The notes under the pieces were generated by a model. That model made no database searches, had not been told where the DNA came from, and worked only from the letters and a program-made list of their open reading frames with translations. A program made the translations under genes and the position numbers. Below are positions 25,169 through 38,834 of a stretch of 64,000 nucleotides of DNA, piece by piece; the first letter of the stretch is position 1, and the number at the start of each line of letters is the position of its first letter. Origin of the DNA: Russula earlei (Eukaryota; Basidiomycota; Agaricomycetes; Russulales; Russulaceae); NCBI GenBank assembly GCA_025769875.1, contig JAGFNK010000005.1, positions 303,555-367,554 of the forward strand. Reading direction: 5' to 3'.

Positions 25169-27035
25169 ATGCTCTCCTCCAGAACGGCAGCGAACCGTCT
25201 GGTTCGCCACGCTATACGATGGCAACATTCCTCCGCCCAACCAACCGTCAACTCCGTCACTTCTGAAGACATCGTTCATTTCGCAAAATTCTTGCCCCAG
25301 AATGCCATCCTTTCCACACTTCCCCCGATCTCAGTACCTCCCTCGGAGATCGAACAATATAACGCGGACTGGATGGGAAAATACCGTGGGAGATCGACGA
25401 CCGTTTTGCGACCGCAGACGACGGAGCAAGTCAGCAAGATAATGAAACGCTGTTACGAACGGAGGATCGGTGTCGTTCCTCAAGGCGGAAATACTGGCCT
25501 CGTCGGCGGAAGCGTGCCCCTCAAAGACGAGCTCATACTGAGCCTGAGCAACATGTCCAAAGTGCGGTCGTTTGACCCTAATTCGGGTACGTCGTGGGCA
25601 TCGTCCGGCTCAGCCTTGGCCTCAAGTGTGTCATCACCTCCACCCATGATGCAGGAGCGCTTGTAGCCGATGCTGGATGCATTCTCGAGGCACTTTCGGA
25701 ATACATTTCCCTGCACAATCACATCATGCCCCTCGACCTGGGGGCCAAAGGCAGGTAATGCACAGACCGGCAATTTTCCTTCGTGCACGCGCATTCTAAT
25801 GGCGGGATCCCAGTTGTCAGATCGGCGGAAACGTCTCCACGAATGCAGGTGGACTTCGTCTTCTTCGGTACGGCTCCTTGCATGGAAGCGTACTCGGTCT
25901 AGAAGTTGTACTGCCGGACGGGACTGTCTTGGATAACCTCTCCACGCTGCGAAAGGACAACACTGGTGAGGTCGCAATGACGACTTTCCCAAGTGACATG
26001 GGACTTATCGCTCCTCAGGATATGACCTCAAGCAACTCTTCATTGGAGCTGAGGGCACGCTAGGCGTAGTCACAGGCGTGTCAATTCTCACACCTCCCGC
26101 CCCGCAAGCTGTCAATAACGTGATTCTGGCCGTCCCGAGGTTCGAAAACGTGCTCCCCCTCTTCAAGTTAGCCCGACAACATCTCTCCGAAATTCTGTCT
26201 GCCTTCGAATTCATTGACAGGACTGCTTATGAGTTGGCGGTAAAGCATGGCCAAGGCAGGGGCTTGAGCGACGAAGAAATTGAAGGCGCTGAGTGCTTCG
26301 TGCTGCTCGAGACCAGTGGTGCGGAAAGGGCGCATGATGAAGAGGTTCGTTTTTCGAGTGCAGATGCAGGGTCTCTGATCAATCTATTCATCCGAAGAAA
26401 CTGAACACACTGCTCGAAACGCTTCTTGAGTCCAGTCAGCCCCTGATAACAACCGGCGTACTCTCCCAGTCCCCAGCGCAATTCGCCTCACTGTGGAAGT
26501 TGCGTGAGGGCGTGACAGAGGCTGTCGCAAAGGAGGGGAAGGCGTATAAGTATGATATATCAATCCCTCTCGCTTCCTTCAAGGAAGTTGTCGACGCAAC
26601 GAGGGAGCGACTACGGAGTAAAGGATTGTTACGCGAGGATGCAGTGCGCCACGTACTTGGATATGGTCATGTCGGCGATGGTGAGCTTCAATATTCCATC
26701 CACATTTCCACGTTGTCTGTGCCTAACAGCTGGCAGGTAACCTGCACCTTAACATAGCGGCCGCTGCATATACTCCGGAGATCGAGTCCGCTCTGGAACC
26801 ATTTGTCTATGAGCTTGTTGGTGAGCATCTGAGCACGATGACATCCTATGACCGCAGGATAATGTCTTCTCTAGCCTCTTACAAGGGGTCAATTTCCGCC
26901 GAACATGGAATCGGGGCCATGAAGACGTATGCCATTCAATATTCCAAATCCGCTGTTGCCATCGACATGATGAGAAGGATAAAGCAAGTCTTTGATCCCC
27001 ACGGTATTATGAATCCTGGAAAAGTACTGGAGTAA
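25169..27035 (+). CDS. Mitochondrial D-2-hydroxyglutarate / D-lactate dehydrogenase
   Basis: FAD enzyme that oxidises D-2-hydroxyglutarate or D-lactate. The start opens a basic, Ser/Arg-rich presequence ([20 protein letters not shown]), so mitochondrial import is likely. The FAD-binding PCMH domain shows [36 protein letters not shown] (spliced), [20 protein letters not shown] and [13 protein letters not shown]. The C-terminal oxidase domain contains [15 protein letters not shown] and [11 protein letters not shown], ending [14 protein letters not shown]. Six introns all join in frame, so the gene appears intact. Substrate choice between D-lactate and D-2-hydroxyglutarate cannot be settled by eye; the GDGNLHLN and EHG motifs occur in both. 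Confidence 0.9.
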
Positions 27036-27191
27036 TGTTACTGTAGCAAGGACGTCCACGTTGCTTAATAGATTGTTCTTCATGTGTGTGATCGGGACAT
27101 CAGACGGATGTGACTGCACCTAACCTTATTCTAGCTCCGACACAACCCCCAACCCCATTACAAGTCTTGCCACCACTAACCCTCGAGCGAG

Positions 27192-29060
27192 ATGGTACAG
27201 TGCTTGTTTCTTCGTCGAGAAGTCCGTGATTAATTCAAATCGAATCGCCGTTAGCCTATATTTCAAGATAGCAATAACATAGCCGTCAAGTTTTTTATAC
27301 AGAAGGACTTATCTACTGAGCTGCAAGCGGAGTTGTGCGAGACCATCACAGTACGAAGCCCTCACACGACCTCTCCCGCATCCCCACGGTCAATTGACGC
27401 CTTCTTCAGGATCTTGGCGGGCGTGTTGAGGCCAAAGTTCCGCGGCAAGGTTTTATTTTAATCCAACCGAACAGTAATGAAGCAGAACGGCTCAAGCTGT
27501 GCTGGGAGAGCCCAGATCGACCGGACAGACACTTCGTCCCCTACACCTACGTGGAAGCATGCAAGATTGCGGGAATGTTGTTGAAGCAGATTTTTGTGGA
27601 GAATGGGGAGGCCATCAAGTTTCACATTGATTCAAGCATCGCCAATATAAATGCCCGTGCGGCACTCAGTGCCAGGATCATGGTCAGTTTTTATTTTCAT
27701 TCTGTGTGCGATCGCAAGGCCATTAAAAGATCCCCAGAACTCTGGTGGAGATCCCGGCGCATCCGCTCAGACAGCACGCGTGATCCTTGCGGACCCGAAC
27801 ACAGAGATATTTCAACACCTGGTGAAGAGCTACCAGGGTGTACCTGGGAAATATGTCGAATCGTATCTATGGGTCAAGAAGTGTATCGAAAGGGGCACAG
27901 TGGTATATACGCCACTTGTGTATAAGAATCCAGGCGGTAGACGACCGGGAGAAGAGTACGCCACACATCTGTTGTTTATCTAAAACGGCAGGCTGACATG
28001 TTCGCAGGAGAACTCAATTCACAGAAGAAGACGAGGAGCACCTCTGCAAATGGATCGCTGCTAAAATTCCTTACAAGGAGACGGGCGGTAGGACAGGTAA
28101 CAGACTCTACCAACAACTCTGCGATATGGTACGTCATTTTACCTAGGATCCTCGTTTCCTTTATTGAGGCGAATGCAGGCCAGCGACCCAGAGTTTGCGT
28201 GGGTCACACGCCACACGTGGCAGTCCTGGCGGGAGCGTTACAAAAAGAATTCGCAGCGTTTGGATTCATTGATCCAGGCTATTGTTGAACAAAAGAAACC
28301 CACCCTCGGCGAGAAAGGCCAGTATGGTTATGTGCGCAAGCCCGAAGAGAAACCGAAGAGGAATAGGAAGCGCAAGGATGATGGAACTAGCGCAGGCGCG
28401 TCCAATGATGATGATTTTCTTCCAACCCGGACCTTCACATCAATTGGCTATGGCGATGCATATCCTGGCTGCGCAAGACGGGCACCCTCATCCTGGAATA
28501 CCAGTCCCTCCGGTGCCGGTTAGACCTATATCACCAAGGCCACCCACACCTACACAATCACCAGTCAAATGTAAATCAACTTCAAACAACTGCGGACGGT
28601 TCCATAGGCTTGAGTGTTGGTCAAAATAGTGTCATACCTGTGCGAAAGAGTCCTGCGGAAGAGGAGATGGAAGACGAAGAGGCTGATTGGGAAGTGAAAG
28701 TGGGCAATGACCCGCCTCCCCTGTGGGGAAAGCGTAAGGCCAGCGAAGACCCAAATGAAAATGGGAAACGGGTCAGAGTTCTGTACGTGTCGCTGCGTTT
28801 CTTCCCCCACAATACTAATTATGATTTTTAGCGAGGAAACCAATGGTCACGCTGCTTCGGGTGCATTTCGATCACAAGGCCCAATCCTTCACGTCGTGGA
28901 TCAAAGTATCTTGGATATTGCACGCGAGTTCCAGTTTACCGTCGAAGAAGTCCAAAAGTATTATGACCGTTGTGGCGCCATGGACCGAACGAGAGCTCGC
29001 TTCAAGAAGATGCGGGACACCCTGTCGGCTCTGGCTGATGACTCGGACAATGCCGCGTAG
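27192..29060 (+). CDS. RAP1-like telomere protein, BRCT-BRCT-Myb (copy A)
   Basis: Resembles RAP1/TERF2IP telomere proteins. The first BRCT-like domain reads VKFFIQKDLSTELQAELC, then RQGFILIQPNSNEAERLKL and HFVPYTYVEACKIAG. The second contains RVILADPNTEIFQHLVKSY and YVESYLWVKKCIERG. A RAP1-type Myb follows: RTQFTEEDEEHLCKWIAAK, GGRTGNRLYQQL, and WVTRHTWQSWRERYKKN. The C-terminus (FTVEEVQKYYDRCG, then RTRARFKKMRDTL) may be the protein-interaction module. The start is uncertain: the exon entering VKFF begins with LERD and has no clean ATG. Frame slips by one base near 28,410-28,440, between the DDDFLP and QPGPSHQ segments. Confidence 0.75.
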
Positions 29061-29263
29061 TTGCACCTCGGATCTCGCGTTCGTGCATCCCTGCTCATCT
29101 ACAATAATCTGACATGTTTCTGGCCTGACCGTGTACCCTCCTGTTGTCTTGATTTATTGTTACATTGTCGTAAGTACATGCAACTGTATTAAAAGGCTGA
29201 ATGAGATCGGTGGCGCACCGCCGAGTTTTGGTATGGGCGTACCACCCCAAATCAAGCGTTAGG

Positions 29264-30719
<1,456 letters not shown>

Positions 30720-30864
30720 GGCAGGGCAGGACAGACACCAGATGATGGGAACACACGGTCCGAGACTTCCGGTCAACGACGACGGCTCGTATAAGCGTCG
30801 TGATCTGTTAACTCGGTTAATGGCAGCGCTGCATATTCCAGCCTCACCTCGAGGCGACCACCCC

Positions 30865-31955
30865 ATGGGGCCCGGCTTTATATTTTCTTTCCAGCCCACT
30901 TTCACTCAAGGTTTTCTCTTGGGCCAGTTCTCGATCCTTGCCCTTCTTGCTGTCGTCCTCAAATACTTGTTCTTGGACACCGACTCGGAACGCTCCTCAA
31001 CAAAAGTTGCAGAGCGCGCATCTCCCATGTCGCAACCTTCGCGTCCTTCCACCTACATCAATGAGAATAGCGTGGATATCGACTCCGAGTCTACAGAGTG
31101 GCTGAATGACCTCCTTCTCCAGGTATGTAGATACTGTCCGTTCTCTTTACTAGCTACCTTTGTCGAGACTACATTCGTAATCAGGTCACAGACATTTATC
31201 GCTCCAAGCTGAAAGATGATCTCCAAGGAATCGAAGGTGACGAGGTTCTGCGTCAGCGCGTAGAAAGTTTTGTCAACCTCATGAGGCCGTCCGGAATCCT
31301 GGTCAGTACTCCCCTGTCGTCATGGTGCAGTAGACGTCAGATGCGAACCACGATACAAGGATCGAATACAGGTTCACTCTGTGAACCTTGGCGTCTCTGC
31401 TCCCCGTCTCTTTAACGCGCGCTCCAAACCCGTTGAGGGTCTGGGCTCATTCGAACATGTGAGCTGTCGTCCATGCCTCGTACGACATGTGAAGGCTCAC
31501 TTCACGTATAGAACGAGTTTGACATGGTGTATAAAGACGATTTCTCTATCTCATTGTCAACAGCGTACCTTTTTAACTATCCGACGATTGGTTTCGCGCG
31601 GTTGCCGGTCTCTGTCACAATCTCGCTGTCTGTGTTTTCTTGTTGCGTGAGTCTGCCTTACATCTTGCGTCTCCCCTTTCTCAAACATTCCAGGTCGTTA
31701 TCACACCTCCTTCACACTCGTCACCTGTACCCGCTCTCACCATTACCATGCTTCCTAATTTCACGCTAGACGTAAAGACAACCTTCCCTCTTAGGGAGTC
31801 GCGCAAAATTGGCGGACGTCCCTAAACTGCATGAGCTGATTGATAATCAGCTCAGACGTGCTCTTATTCAGTGGGGAAAGTTTAAAATTTTACTTCCAGG
31901 CCTTGCCAATATAGAGATTGTGAAGGGGCCGGAGGGAGTGTTCAACCCACATTGA
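30865..31955 (+). CDS. MMM1: Maintenance of mitochondrial morphology protein 1 (ERMES subunit)
   Basis: ER membrane subunit of the ERMES tether that moves phospholipids to mitochondria. The start MGPGFIFSFQPTFTQGFLLG matches the conserved N-terminus; an in-frame ATG at 30718 overlaps the CDK11 start and is less likely. A single membrane segment follows (LLGQFSILALLAVVLKYLF). The SMP lipid-transfer domain runs from TEWLNDLLLQVTDIYRSKL through RQRVESFVNL, VNLGVSAPRLFNARS, and FDMVYKDDFSISL, to FKILLPGLANIEIVKG. Five introns are placed. A one-base slip near 31793 separates the LDVKTT and GSRAKLADVPKL segments. RPB8 follows only 96 bases downstream. Confidence 0.87.
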
Positions 31956-32051
31956 CGAGATTAGATTACGACCAGGCATTATGTAATGTAGGTAGATTAT
32001 TTACTTTTCCTTCGAACACGACAATCGCTTTGTTCCTGCTCTGCCTCGTTT

Positions 32052-32637
32052 ATGGCTTCATCAAAGTCCAGCATTGTTTTCGATGACATTTTTAGTATCG
32101 AAGAGATTGACCCAGAGGGGAAAAAGTTTCACAGAGGTATGTCGCAAGACACGGGCATTCACGTATGGCACCTACTAGGACTTGCACAGTTTCCCGGCTC
32201 CACGCCACGTCTAGAAATTATGGCATGGCCTTGACATTAGACTATAACTGTGAGGTGTTTCCCTTGGACGTTGGCCAGAGCGTGGTTCTGGCTTTGGCAA
32301 GCTCCCTGGCGCGAGAGCCTGCGGTTTCACGAGACGGGACTGTCGAGGACGATAGGGATCGTGATGTCTGGAGGCCGGACGGTAAGGGGCGGCGAGGATT
32401 CGAGGAAGAATACGACTATGTCATGTATGGAAGGGTGTATCGCTTCGATCCTGGCACCGGGGAAGTCGTGTACGTCCGTCTCACTTTTATCCATCGTTAC
32501 TATCTTACATGCTCCGCATCACCTTCAGGACCGCATACGCCTCGTTCGGTGGGTTACTCATGTCCCTGACGGGTTCCTTCCGTCATATGACGAACATCGT
32601 GCTCGGAGACCCTGTATTTCTCTTAATGCGAAAATAG
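32052..32637 (+). CDS. RPB8: RNA polymerase I/II/III subunit RPABC3
   Basis: Shared subunit of the three nuclear RNA polymerases, with an OB-like fold. It starts MASSKSSIVFDDIFSIEEID and continues across introns 32138-32189 and 32470-32528. Core residues: VSRLHATSRNYGMALTLDYN, EVFPLDVGQSVVLALA, YDYVMYGRVYRFD, then TAYASFGGLLMSLTG and a short end HMTNIVLGDPVFLLMRK. An acidic insert (VEDDRDRDVW) sits between the beta strands, as in other fungal RPB8. All exons join in frame. It is convergent with RAD51. Confidence 0.93.
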
Positions 32638-32869
32638 CCCCTTTGGCCAGCTATTCTTTCGCCGATTCTAGTGACGCTCGTCCTAGAACCTGACTGCATT
32701 CGCTTATTTTTGGCAACTATGAGTTCATACTCGCAGGTAGAGCGACTGAGATCGGAACCTGTATTGGCGGCAAAAGTCGCTACTTGGTGGGCCAGACGCA
32801 TTTACGCGTAATATACTCTCATGACGGAATGAATGCGTGCTACTACAGGTATTGTCGTACAACAGTCTT

Positions 32870-34158
32870 CTACGCTTCCTCCTCTGGATCTCCAATTCCA
32901 CTTGGAAGAATTGCGAATGTGGTTTCTGATTCCGGCAGGCAAGGTGAGTCATAAATCCTACAGATACGGGTATTCGCACGACCCTTCTTAAGTTGCAAAC
33001 TGAGAAGAAAATGATAAGAATCACTTCATAGCTTGGAGGAAAGGTGAACACATACCGTGTTGTAGAGGCATGTGCTAAGATATTTCCACCGATCGGCTTC
33101 TTTTCGTTAGATGCATACGGTCCGGCTGTAGCATCCGGGCTTGACATAACCTGGTTAGAGAAAACAACGGCGATGCCAAACTGGATCGCGATGAGAGTGG
33201 GCTTCAACAACTTGTACATGCCAGACAAACCTCGTCAGCGAGCCGTTGTAAAGTCCGGAGAAACTTAGAGAGATGTGCTTGTCGAGCGGCAAGCTCTCCA
33301 CGGCCCACGTAGTCACTACGGTATAGTGCAGTCGCTGAGTCCACGATCAATAGGCAAAATCTTGGCTGCCGCTGTGAGTTCAAGGACCTTCAAACGTTAG
33401 TCCACACATACCTAGACTCAGACATCAAGGCACTGGCGGCTGTAAGGAGCTGATGCTGATGGTCTGCATTGTAGGCTCTTGCATACGCCACGTTGTCAAG
33501 GACTTCTTCTCCGTTCAGGCCGTAACGTTCTGCAACGGCAAGAAGACGGACGGGGCGGAAGGTGCCCTCGGTATCGATATAGAGACATTTTCCTTCCCCT
33601 CCACCCATGTTAACAGGCAGTTGGCAAGTTACAGCGAGGGTATGACACAGCTGAGACTTCCCCGTCCTAAATTCTCCCGAATAGCTCTGTGATCGAGCCA
33701 GTCTCCATCCCACCTGTATGCTGATTATCATACAAAATTCTCTCGTCTATGAGCTCACGGACTTACCTCCTAGAAGGGTATCAAGATTTTTGGAGCCTGT
33801 CGTGATATGGACGAGCTCTGATCTCCGTGCATGCACCTCAGTCGCGCTTTGAAAACCCAGGGGTACGATCTTCTGCGCTTTGGGTTGATGAGCGTTATAA
33901 GAGCTAGGTGTCGGTCAAGCGCTCACCTTCAGCAAGGATCTTTTCCGCTTTCTGTTCTGATATCCCTTTGATACTTATGAGGTTCTTCTTGGGGGTGTAT
34001 GCGACAGCTTCGACGGTATGAAAGCCAGCATCCGTAAGCTTCTTTACGTCTTGGGGATGTATGCCAGCCTCCTGGAGCTTCTCGACGAGTAAAGGGCCAC
34101 AGACTTGATATTCCTCATCTCCTCGTTGTGCTTGGGAGTCCTGGGAGGGATGTGACAT
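32870..34158 (-). CDS. RAD51: DNA recombinase RAD51
   Basis: Forms ATP-dependent filaments on single-stranded DNA and performs strand exchange in homologous recombination. The N-terminal domain reads [20 protein letters not shown] and [20 protein letters not shown]. Walker A is [13 protein letters not shown]; Walker B is [12 protein letters not shown]. The L2 region and C-terminus read [49 protein letters not shown] and GIGDPEEEA. Introns join in frame throughout. A longer start at 34197 is open in frame, but 34158 (MSHPSQDS) better matches family length. Walker A has FRTGKS where most RAD51 proteins have a similar GEFRTGKT/S, so it should be functional. Confidence 0.95.
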
Positions 34159-34291
34159 TGAGACGTGAACAATCGTTTGGGGTGTAGCATGAGTCAACGT
34201 AAGTAGAGGACCGCGCTTTAGTCACGTGGACGCGTCGCGAACCAAATACTACCATTAATATATCTGCATTAATATATCTGTGTAAAACTGT

Positions 34292-35271
34292 TCACATCGT
34301 ATGTGCGCTCTTTCTAGGATCTGGCCTCATTTTGGTCAAATGGTGCTCAAACCATTGCACGGCCGCTAAATCCAAAATCACCCGCGGCCATTTCACCAAA
34401 TCATATACCCCCACTTGCCGTGCCGTCGTTGCGTTAATCTTGTGTAAATTGTTCGTCGATCTTTGCAAGCCAGAGGGAACGGCGTCTTTCCCTGTGACGA
34501 ACAGCGTCTTATGGTCCCAACCCAACTCGTCCAACCTGCGAGCCATATCCTTGGTTTTTGTGCCCGGCCAGTCGAGGCTCTCCACGATCCTCAAGTTGTG
34601 CTCCTTGACTCGCGCGCTGAGGGCAACGCGCATGCCCATTTGAATGACTTTGCGAGGCAATTTAGTAGCGAAGTTTCTGGGTTTGGGACCGAAGGCAACG
34701 CCGCCTCCACGTAGCATGGGGCTCTGTCCGTCACCGAGTCGCGCCATTCCAGAGCCTTTTTGTGGGCGGAGCTTCCGTCCCGATCCACGAACCTCTCCGC
34801 GTGTCTTTGTATTCGCGGAGCCTTGACGGAGCGAATCGAGATAGTGGACGACGCACAGGTGAAGAATGTCGCGTCGAATAGGGTGGGCAAATACCGTGGG
34901 ATCAAGCTCTGCCACTTGCTCGGATGATCGTACGGCTTCTTTAGAGCGCAGCAGGGACGAGAGGGGGATGTAAACCGGTTGGCGGAGAGGAGATGCTATG
35001 AAGGCGTAATTCTTAAGACACATACACAAATCCCTACATAAAATTCACCTTGGACGACACTTGATGGTTCGCCATACTCTAGAAGGGGAGGGTTCGTGAG
35101 GTCTGTGCTCACAACATGGCCCTGGCTGTTATTTGTTGCTGCAGCTGTTGTGTACGTTCGGAGAACCCGTGTTCGTGCCTGGAAGTAAGAACAAAAGTTA
35201 CGCCATAAAGTAGCGCTATCCAACATCCCAATGCTTACCAGTCTAATCCCGCAGAGAGCCACCGAAAGCAT
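34292..35271 (-). CDS. Mitochondrial large-subunit ribosomal protein uL4m
   Basis: Component of the mitochondrial large ribosomal subunit (bacterial L4 homologue). The first exon MLSVALCGIRL joins to ARTRVLRTYTTAAAT, a plausible presequence. The body contains DPTVFAHPIRRDILHLCVVH, TRGEVRGSGRKLRPQKGSG, ARLGDGQSPMLRGGGVAFGP, and KPRNFATKLPRKVIQMGMR, all diagnostic of L4. Two introns. It is head to head with RPS16 and just downstream of RAD51 on the same strand. Confidence 0.92.
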
Positions 35272-35629
35272 GCTCGAAAAGTCAATAACGGTGCTCACGC
35301 ACTGACAGACCGTGTGCCCACATACCCATGACAGATTACATAATCGCCCCTCCGAACAAGCGACACCTCCCCACTGTCAACGAAACACCAAGGACGCCCT
35401 CAACGACCTCAAGGTAGGTGTGCCTCTAGATTGTCGCCCAATTTCTATACCCTCGTCCCCTGCATCCATCTGCATGGCTTAAATGTTGGCATGTTGTCAT
35501 GCAGGCGGTGGATGTCGTTGAAACATCTTGGATGACACCCACTTTTCTCCTCCCGAGGATTGCGTTGACGGACCCCTTTCTGTCTAGTCTAGGTCAATAT
35601 AGTAGTTCAATTCACTTTCTCTCTACAAA
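35272..35629. promoter_or_regulatory. Shared upstream region of mitochondrial uL4 and RPS16
   Basis: About 358 bases between divergent start codons of a mitochondrial and a cytosolic ribosomal protein gene. A 29-codon ATG-led frame at 35329 shows no family match and may be an upstream frame in the RPS16 leader. No specific factor site is claimed. Confidence 0.35.
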
Positions 35630-36182
35630 ATGGCATCCACAAAGGCGGTGCAAACTTTTGGGAAAAAAAAGGTGCGTTTTAATGGTACATCTTCGTCCGA
35701 CCGTTCAACTTGTTAACACTTTGTGACCTCATCCAGACCGCCACTGCGGTCGCGCATGCGCGTGAAGGCAAAGGATTGATCCGTATTAACGGGTCTCCCA
35801 TCCACCTCGTTCAGCCGGAAATTCTGCGATTCAAGGTCTACGAGCCCGTCCTCGTCGCTGGGGAAGACACCTTTGCCAATATCGACATCCGTGTGCGTGT
35901 CAAAGGTGGTGGACATACTTCTCAAATATATGCGATCCGCCAAGCCATTTCCAAGGCTGTTGTCGCATACTACGCGAAATATATCGACGCATTCAGCGCA
36001 ATCGAGTTGAAGAAGAAACTTGTGGCGTACGATAGGACACTGCTAATCGCAGACCCCCGGCGGATGGAACCAAAGAAGTTCGGTGGTGCCTGGTGCTCGT
36101 GCGCGCAGGCAGAAGAGGTGGGTCCGCCCAATATTTTTGACAATTTGTGATAATGAGTCGATCTCTCCTCAGTTACCGATGA
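35630..36182 (+). CDS. RPS16: 40S ribosomal protein S16 (uS9)
   Basis: Small-subunit ribosomal protein whose C-terminal tail reaches the P-site tRNA. The first exon [14 protein letters not shown] splices to [20 protein letters not shown]. The core continues with [40 protein letters not shown] and [20 protein letters not shown]. The expected tail [11 protein letters not shown] is present but one base out of frame: an extra base lies near 36086-36091. The last three residues come from a final exon ending at 36182. In a ribosomal protein gene this break more likely reflects a sequence error than a dead gene, though a second copy elsewhere cannot be excluded. Confidence 0.92.
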
Positions 36183-36370
36183 ATTTGGCTTTGCCTACTC
36201 TTGTACATTTGCATCATCCATCGAATACTACAATGTTCTCCCCAGGATGCTTCAATATGTTTTGACACCATGCAATGTCTTTGCCGTTATGCAATTAAGT
36301 ATATGCTTATATTATACATAAGCTGGCATGTAAGGTAAATGTCAGTCCTTGCAAATGCTATCGACCAAGT

Positions 36371-38517
36371 CTACTGCTCAATGCTTCGTCGCTTGCGTCT
36401 TTCTCCACACCCGTCCTCCTCATTAAGGAAAAGCCGTTTGCGCTTGTGAGGAGAGGAGATTGATTCCCTGGACCTCAAAGCCGGTTGCAAGGTCTCTAAT
36501 GAAGATTCGGTGAACTTGATATTTATATCAGACGAGGGGCCACAAAGGAACGAAATTTCGGAATAATCAATAATGGGAAAGGGGGGGACCTCATCTTGGA
36601 GTGTTAGGAGAGCTCCTTCGGGGGAGGATGATTTTGAGTCGGCCCATCCGTAAGGTGTGTCGGTCTCCGAAACGCTGGCGTCAGAAGGCGAATCCGAAGA
36701 GTAATCAAGCTGGGGTGTAAGTTCGTGACGTGCGATAGATTCTTCTGGCTTTGCGGGAGAAAGACGTGGGCTATACCAAGCATGGTCCGGAGGTGGTAAA
36801 TGTGATGACGTATGCAGAATTGGTGGCCACGAGAAGAGTAAAGAACCCTCGATATCATGACTGAGCTGCGATGGTGATGTTGGGAATTCATCTAGAGGGG
36901 CAGCACCGTCCGGGGAGGGGTCCAAGGAAAAGACCGTGATTTGTGGCGCGACCGGCGTGCCTGGCTCGAGATTCGTCATGCTGGCAGTAAGCTCAAAGTG
37001 GTTGCACGAGGTTAGGCTAGTCCCAGCGACATGATGACCCCGTTGATCAAAAATATGGTGACGAATATCAGAAAACAATTGTTCTGTTTCTGTTGTGGTT
37101 AGTTCCAGGTGGAATCGTTTGTGCTTCTGAGCAAGAGGTGGACCTGCGATGTCAGAGTGATCGTAACGTTCCGGCTGTTTTCCCTTGAGGCGGGAATGGG
37201 AAGGGGATGCACAAGGTGGTGACTGGAATTCATCGTCGTCTTTCTGACTAAGACGATCGTGTACGGGGAAAATCTCGGGGCTTATCCTGGCAGAAAGGTG
37301 GTTCGTCTCCGAATCAGGATTAAGCGGGTCGTCCGCACTTGGCGGCTCATCTCCCGGAATCCAGAATACAGGACGAATCGAAATGTCCGGGGCGCCGGGA
37401 ATGTAAAAGGGAAGCGGAGGTGGGGAGAGGTCTTCATTTGTACTTGAATCCCATTGTCGAAGAGTGAGCTCAGGAATGGGACGCTGAGGGCACCAATTTA
37501 GCATTGCCACTCGTCATGCAGTCACGAGGAACAAGGCATACAGTGATGAACGTATCTTGTTCACGAGTGTTCATTCTGGATCTGGATGCGGGATGATTCT
37601 CCCTCGCAAGTCGATATTCTGACTCGCGGGCGCCTTGGTAATCCAGAAGAAACTTGACTTGGCGCATCTCAAGTTGAAATTCGTGAGCATCGCAGCCACT
37701 GAGGCCAATCTGCATGGCAGGTTGAAGGCAAGAGGCATGTCTAAAGTTGATAATTGTTGGCTTTCCATCCCGGCCTACATCGAACCCTGATGAGAAAGTG
37801 GTGATAACCTATAGTCTTTCCATACCAATAAGCATATGCCTCAATGCAACATCGCCATGGAGTACTCCGCGCGCGTGGATCTGAGTATATGCCTCGACAA
37901 TTGCACTCTTCTCAGCCACTGAGAGTGACCTATCCGCCACTCGCCATGCATGCGGGTGTGGAGGTTCCATGGCGATATTTGCGAGACCTTCAGTTGTGCT
38001 AAAGACACCTATGATATTGGGGACGCAACGCCCCTGAAGTGGTTGCAAGTGAAGGGGGTGGCCGTACAGATACAACTGTGAAGTGAGGCAGTCAGCTGAT
38101 GAGGAAGTACGGCGCTGAAAATATACCTCTTTGTGGAACCCATCCCATATCTTCCATCTATTCGAAAAAGAAAAAGTCAAACAATAATTAGAAACATAAA
38201 ACGGGAATGCCCACATTTTCGACACTATAGCAACAACTTGAGCTCCGAGAATCGCTCTCCTGAGATAACTTGTGGTGGCCCTTCCGGCTAGAGACGAAAT
38301 TGGAGAAGGCCCAGGCTAGCTTGGAAAGACTCTCACCTCGTAGCATGACGCCTTTTCCGAGACATCGTAGTTTCTGGCCGAAACACCGAGAGTAACTGCC
38401 GTGGGGGACGTACAGGCGATCGAGATGATATGAAACATCTGAATTGTCTTCGCTACATTGTGCCAGTGATGCCACTAGCATCTGTGATAACGTGGAAGTG
38501 GATGTCGCCAGCGGCAT
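36371..38517 (-). CDS. Protein kinase-like fungal protein
   Basis: Multi-exon gene; start MPLATSTSTLSQMLVASLAQ. A central part looks kinase-like: LYLYGHPLHLQPLQGRCVPN, an AMEPP stretch, then EAYTQIHARGVLHGDVALRH, where HGDvalRH stands in place of the catalytic HRDxxxxN. After an intron VGRDGKPTIINF could be the metal-binding strand. The C-terminal exon (about 380 codons) is disordered, acidic and Ser/Pro-rich and ends in basic clusters (KRKRLF, ERRKRR) that could be nuclear signals. Such atypical kinase-like proteins are common in mushroom genomes, but I cannot name this one. Whether it is catalytically active is unclear. Confidence 0.6.
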
Positions 38518-38834
38518 CGGGTCCTCGAGCAGGGGGTGAGAGAAGGAGAGCTATGGGGATGACGAGCCGATGTCATTACGAATATATGACAGTGATTGCC
38601 AGTTGAGTTGTCAGGCAAGAGATACTCATACGCGGTGCAAAAGGTGAGGGGCTCATTGTGTGCCCGCGATAGGCCAAGATAATTGTTGTCATGGTCACAA
38701 ACACAATTAGGGCGTGTAGAATAATGCGATTGACAATAGCCACGTTCCTCTCCGGCCCGGTCTCGGCCCTCGTAGCGTCAATCAACGCAACGCGACCCCG
38801 ACGGAGCCACTGTCGCATGTGAGCGCTTCCCTCC

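Noticed and set aside
32725..33268. Plus-strand frames that look like a small gene
   Set aside because: This stretch is the antisense of the RAD51 C-terminal exons, which carry unmistakable RAD51 motifs.
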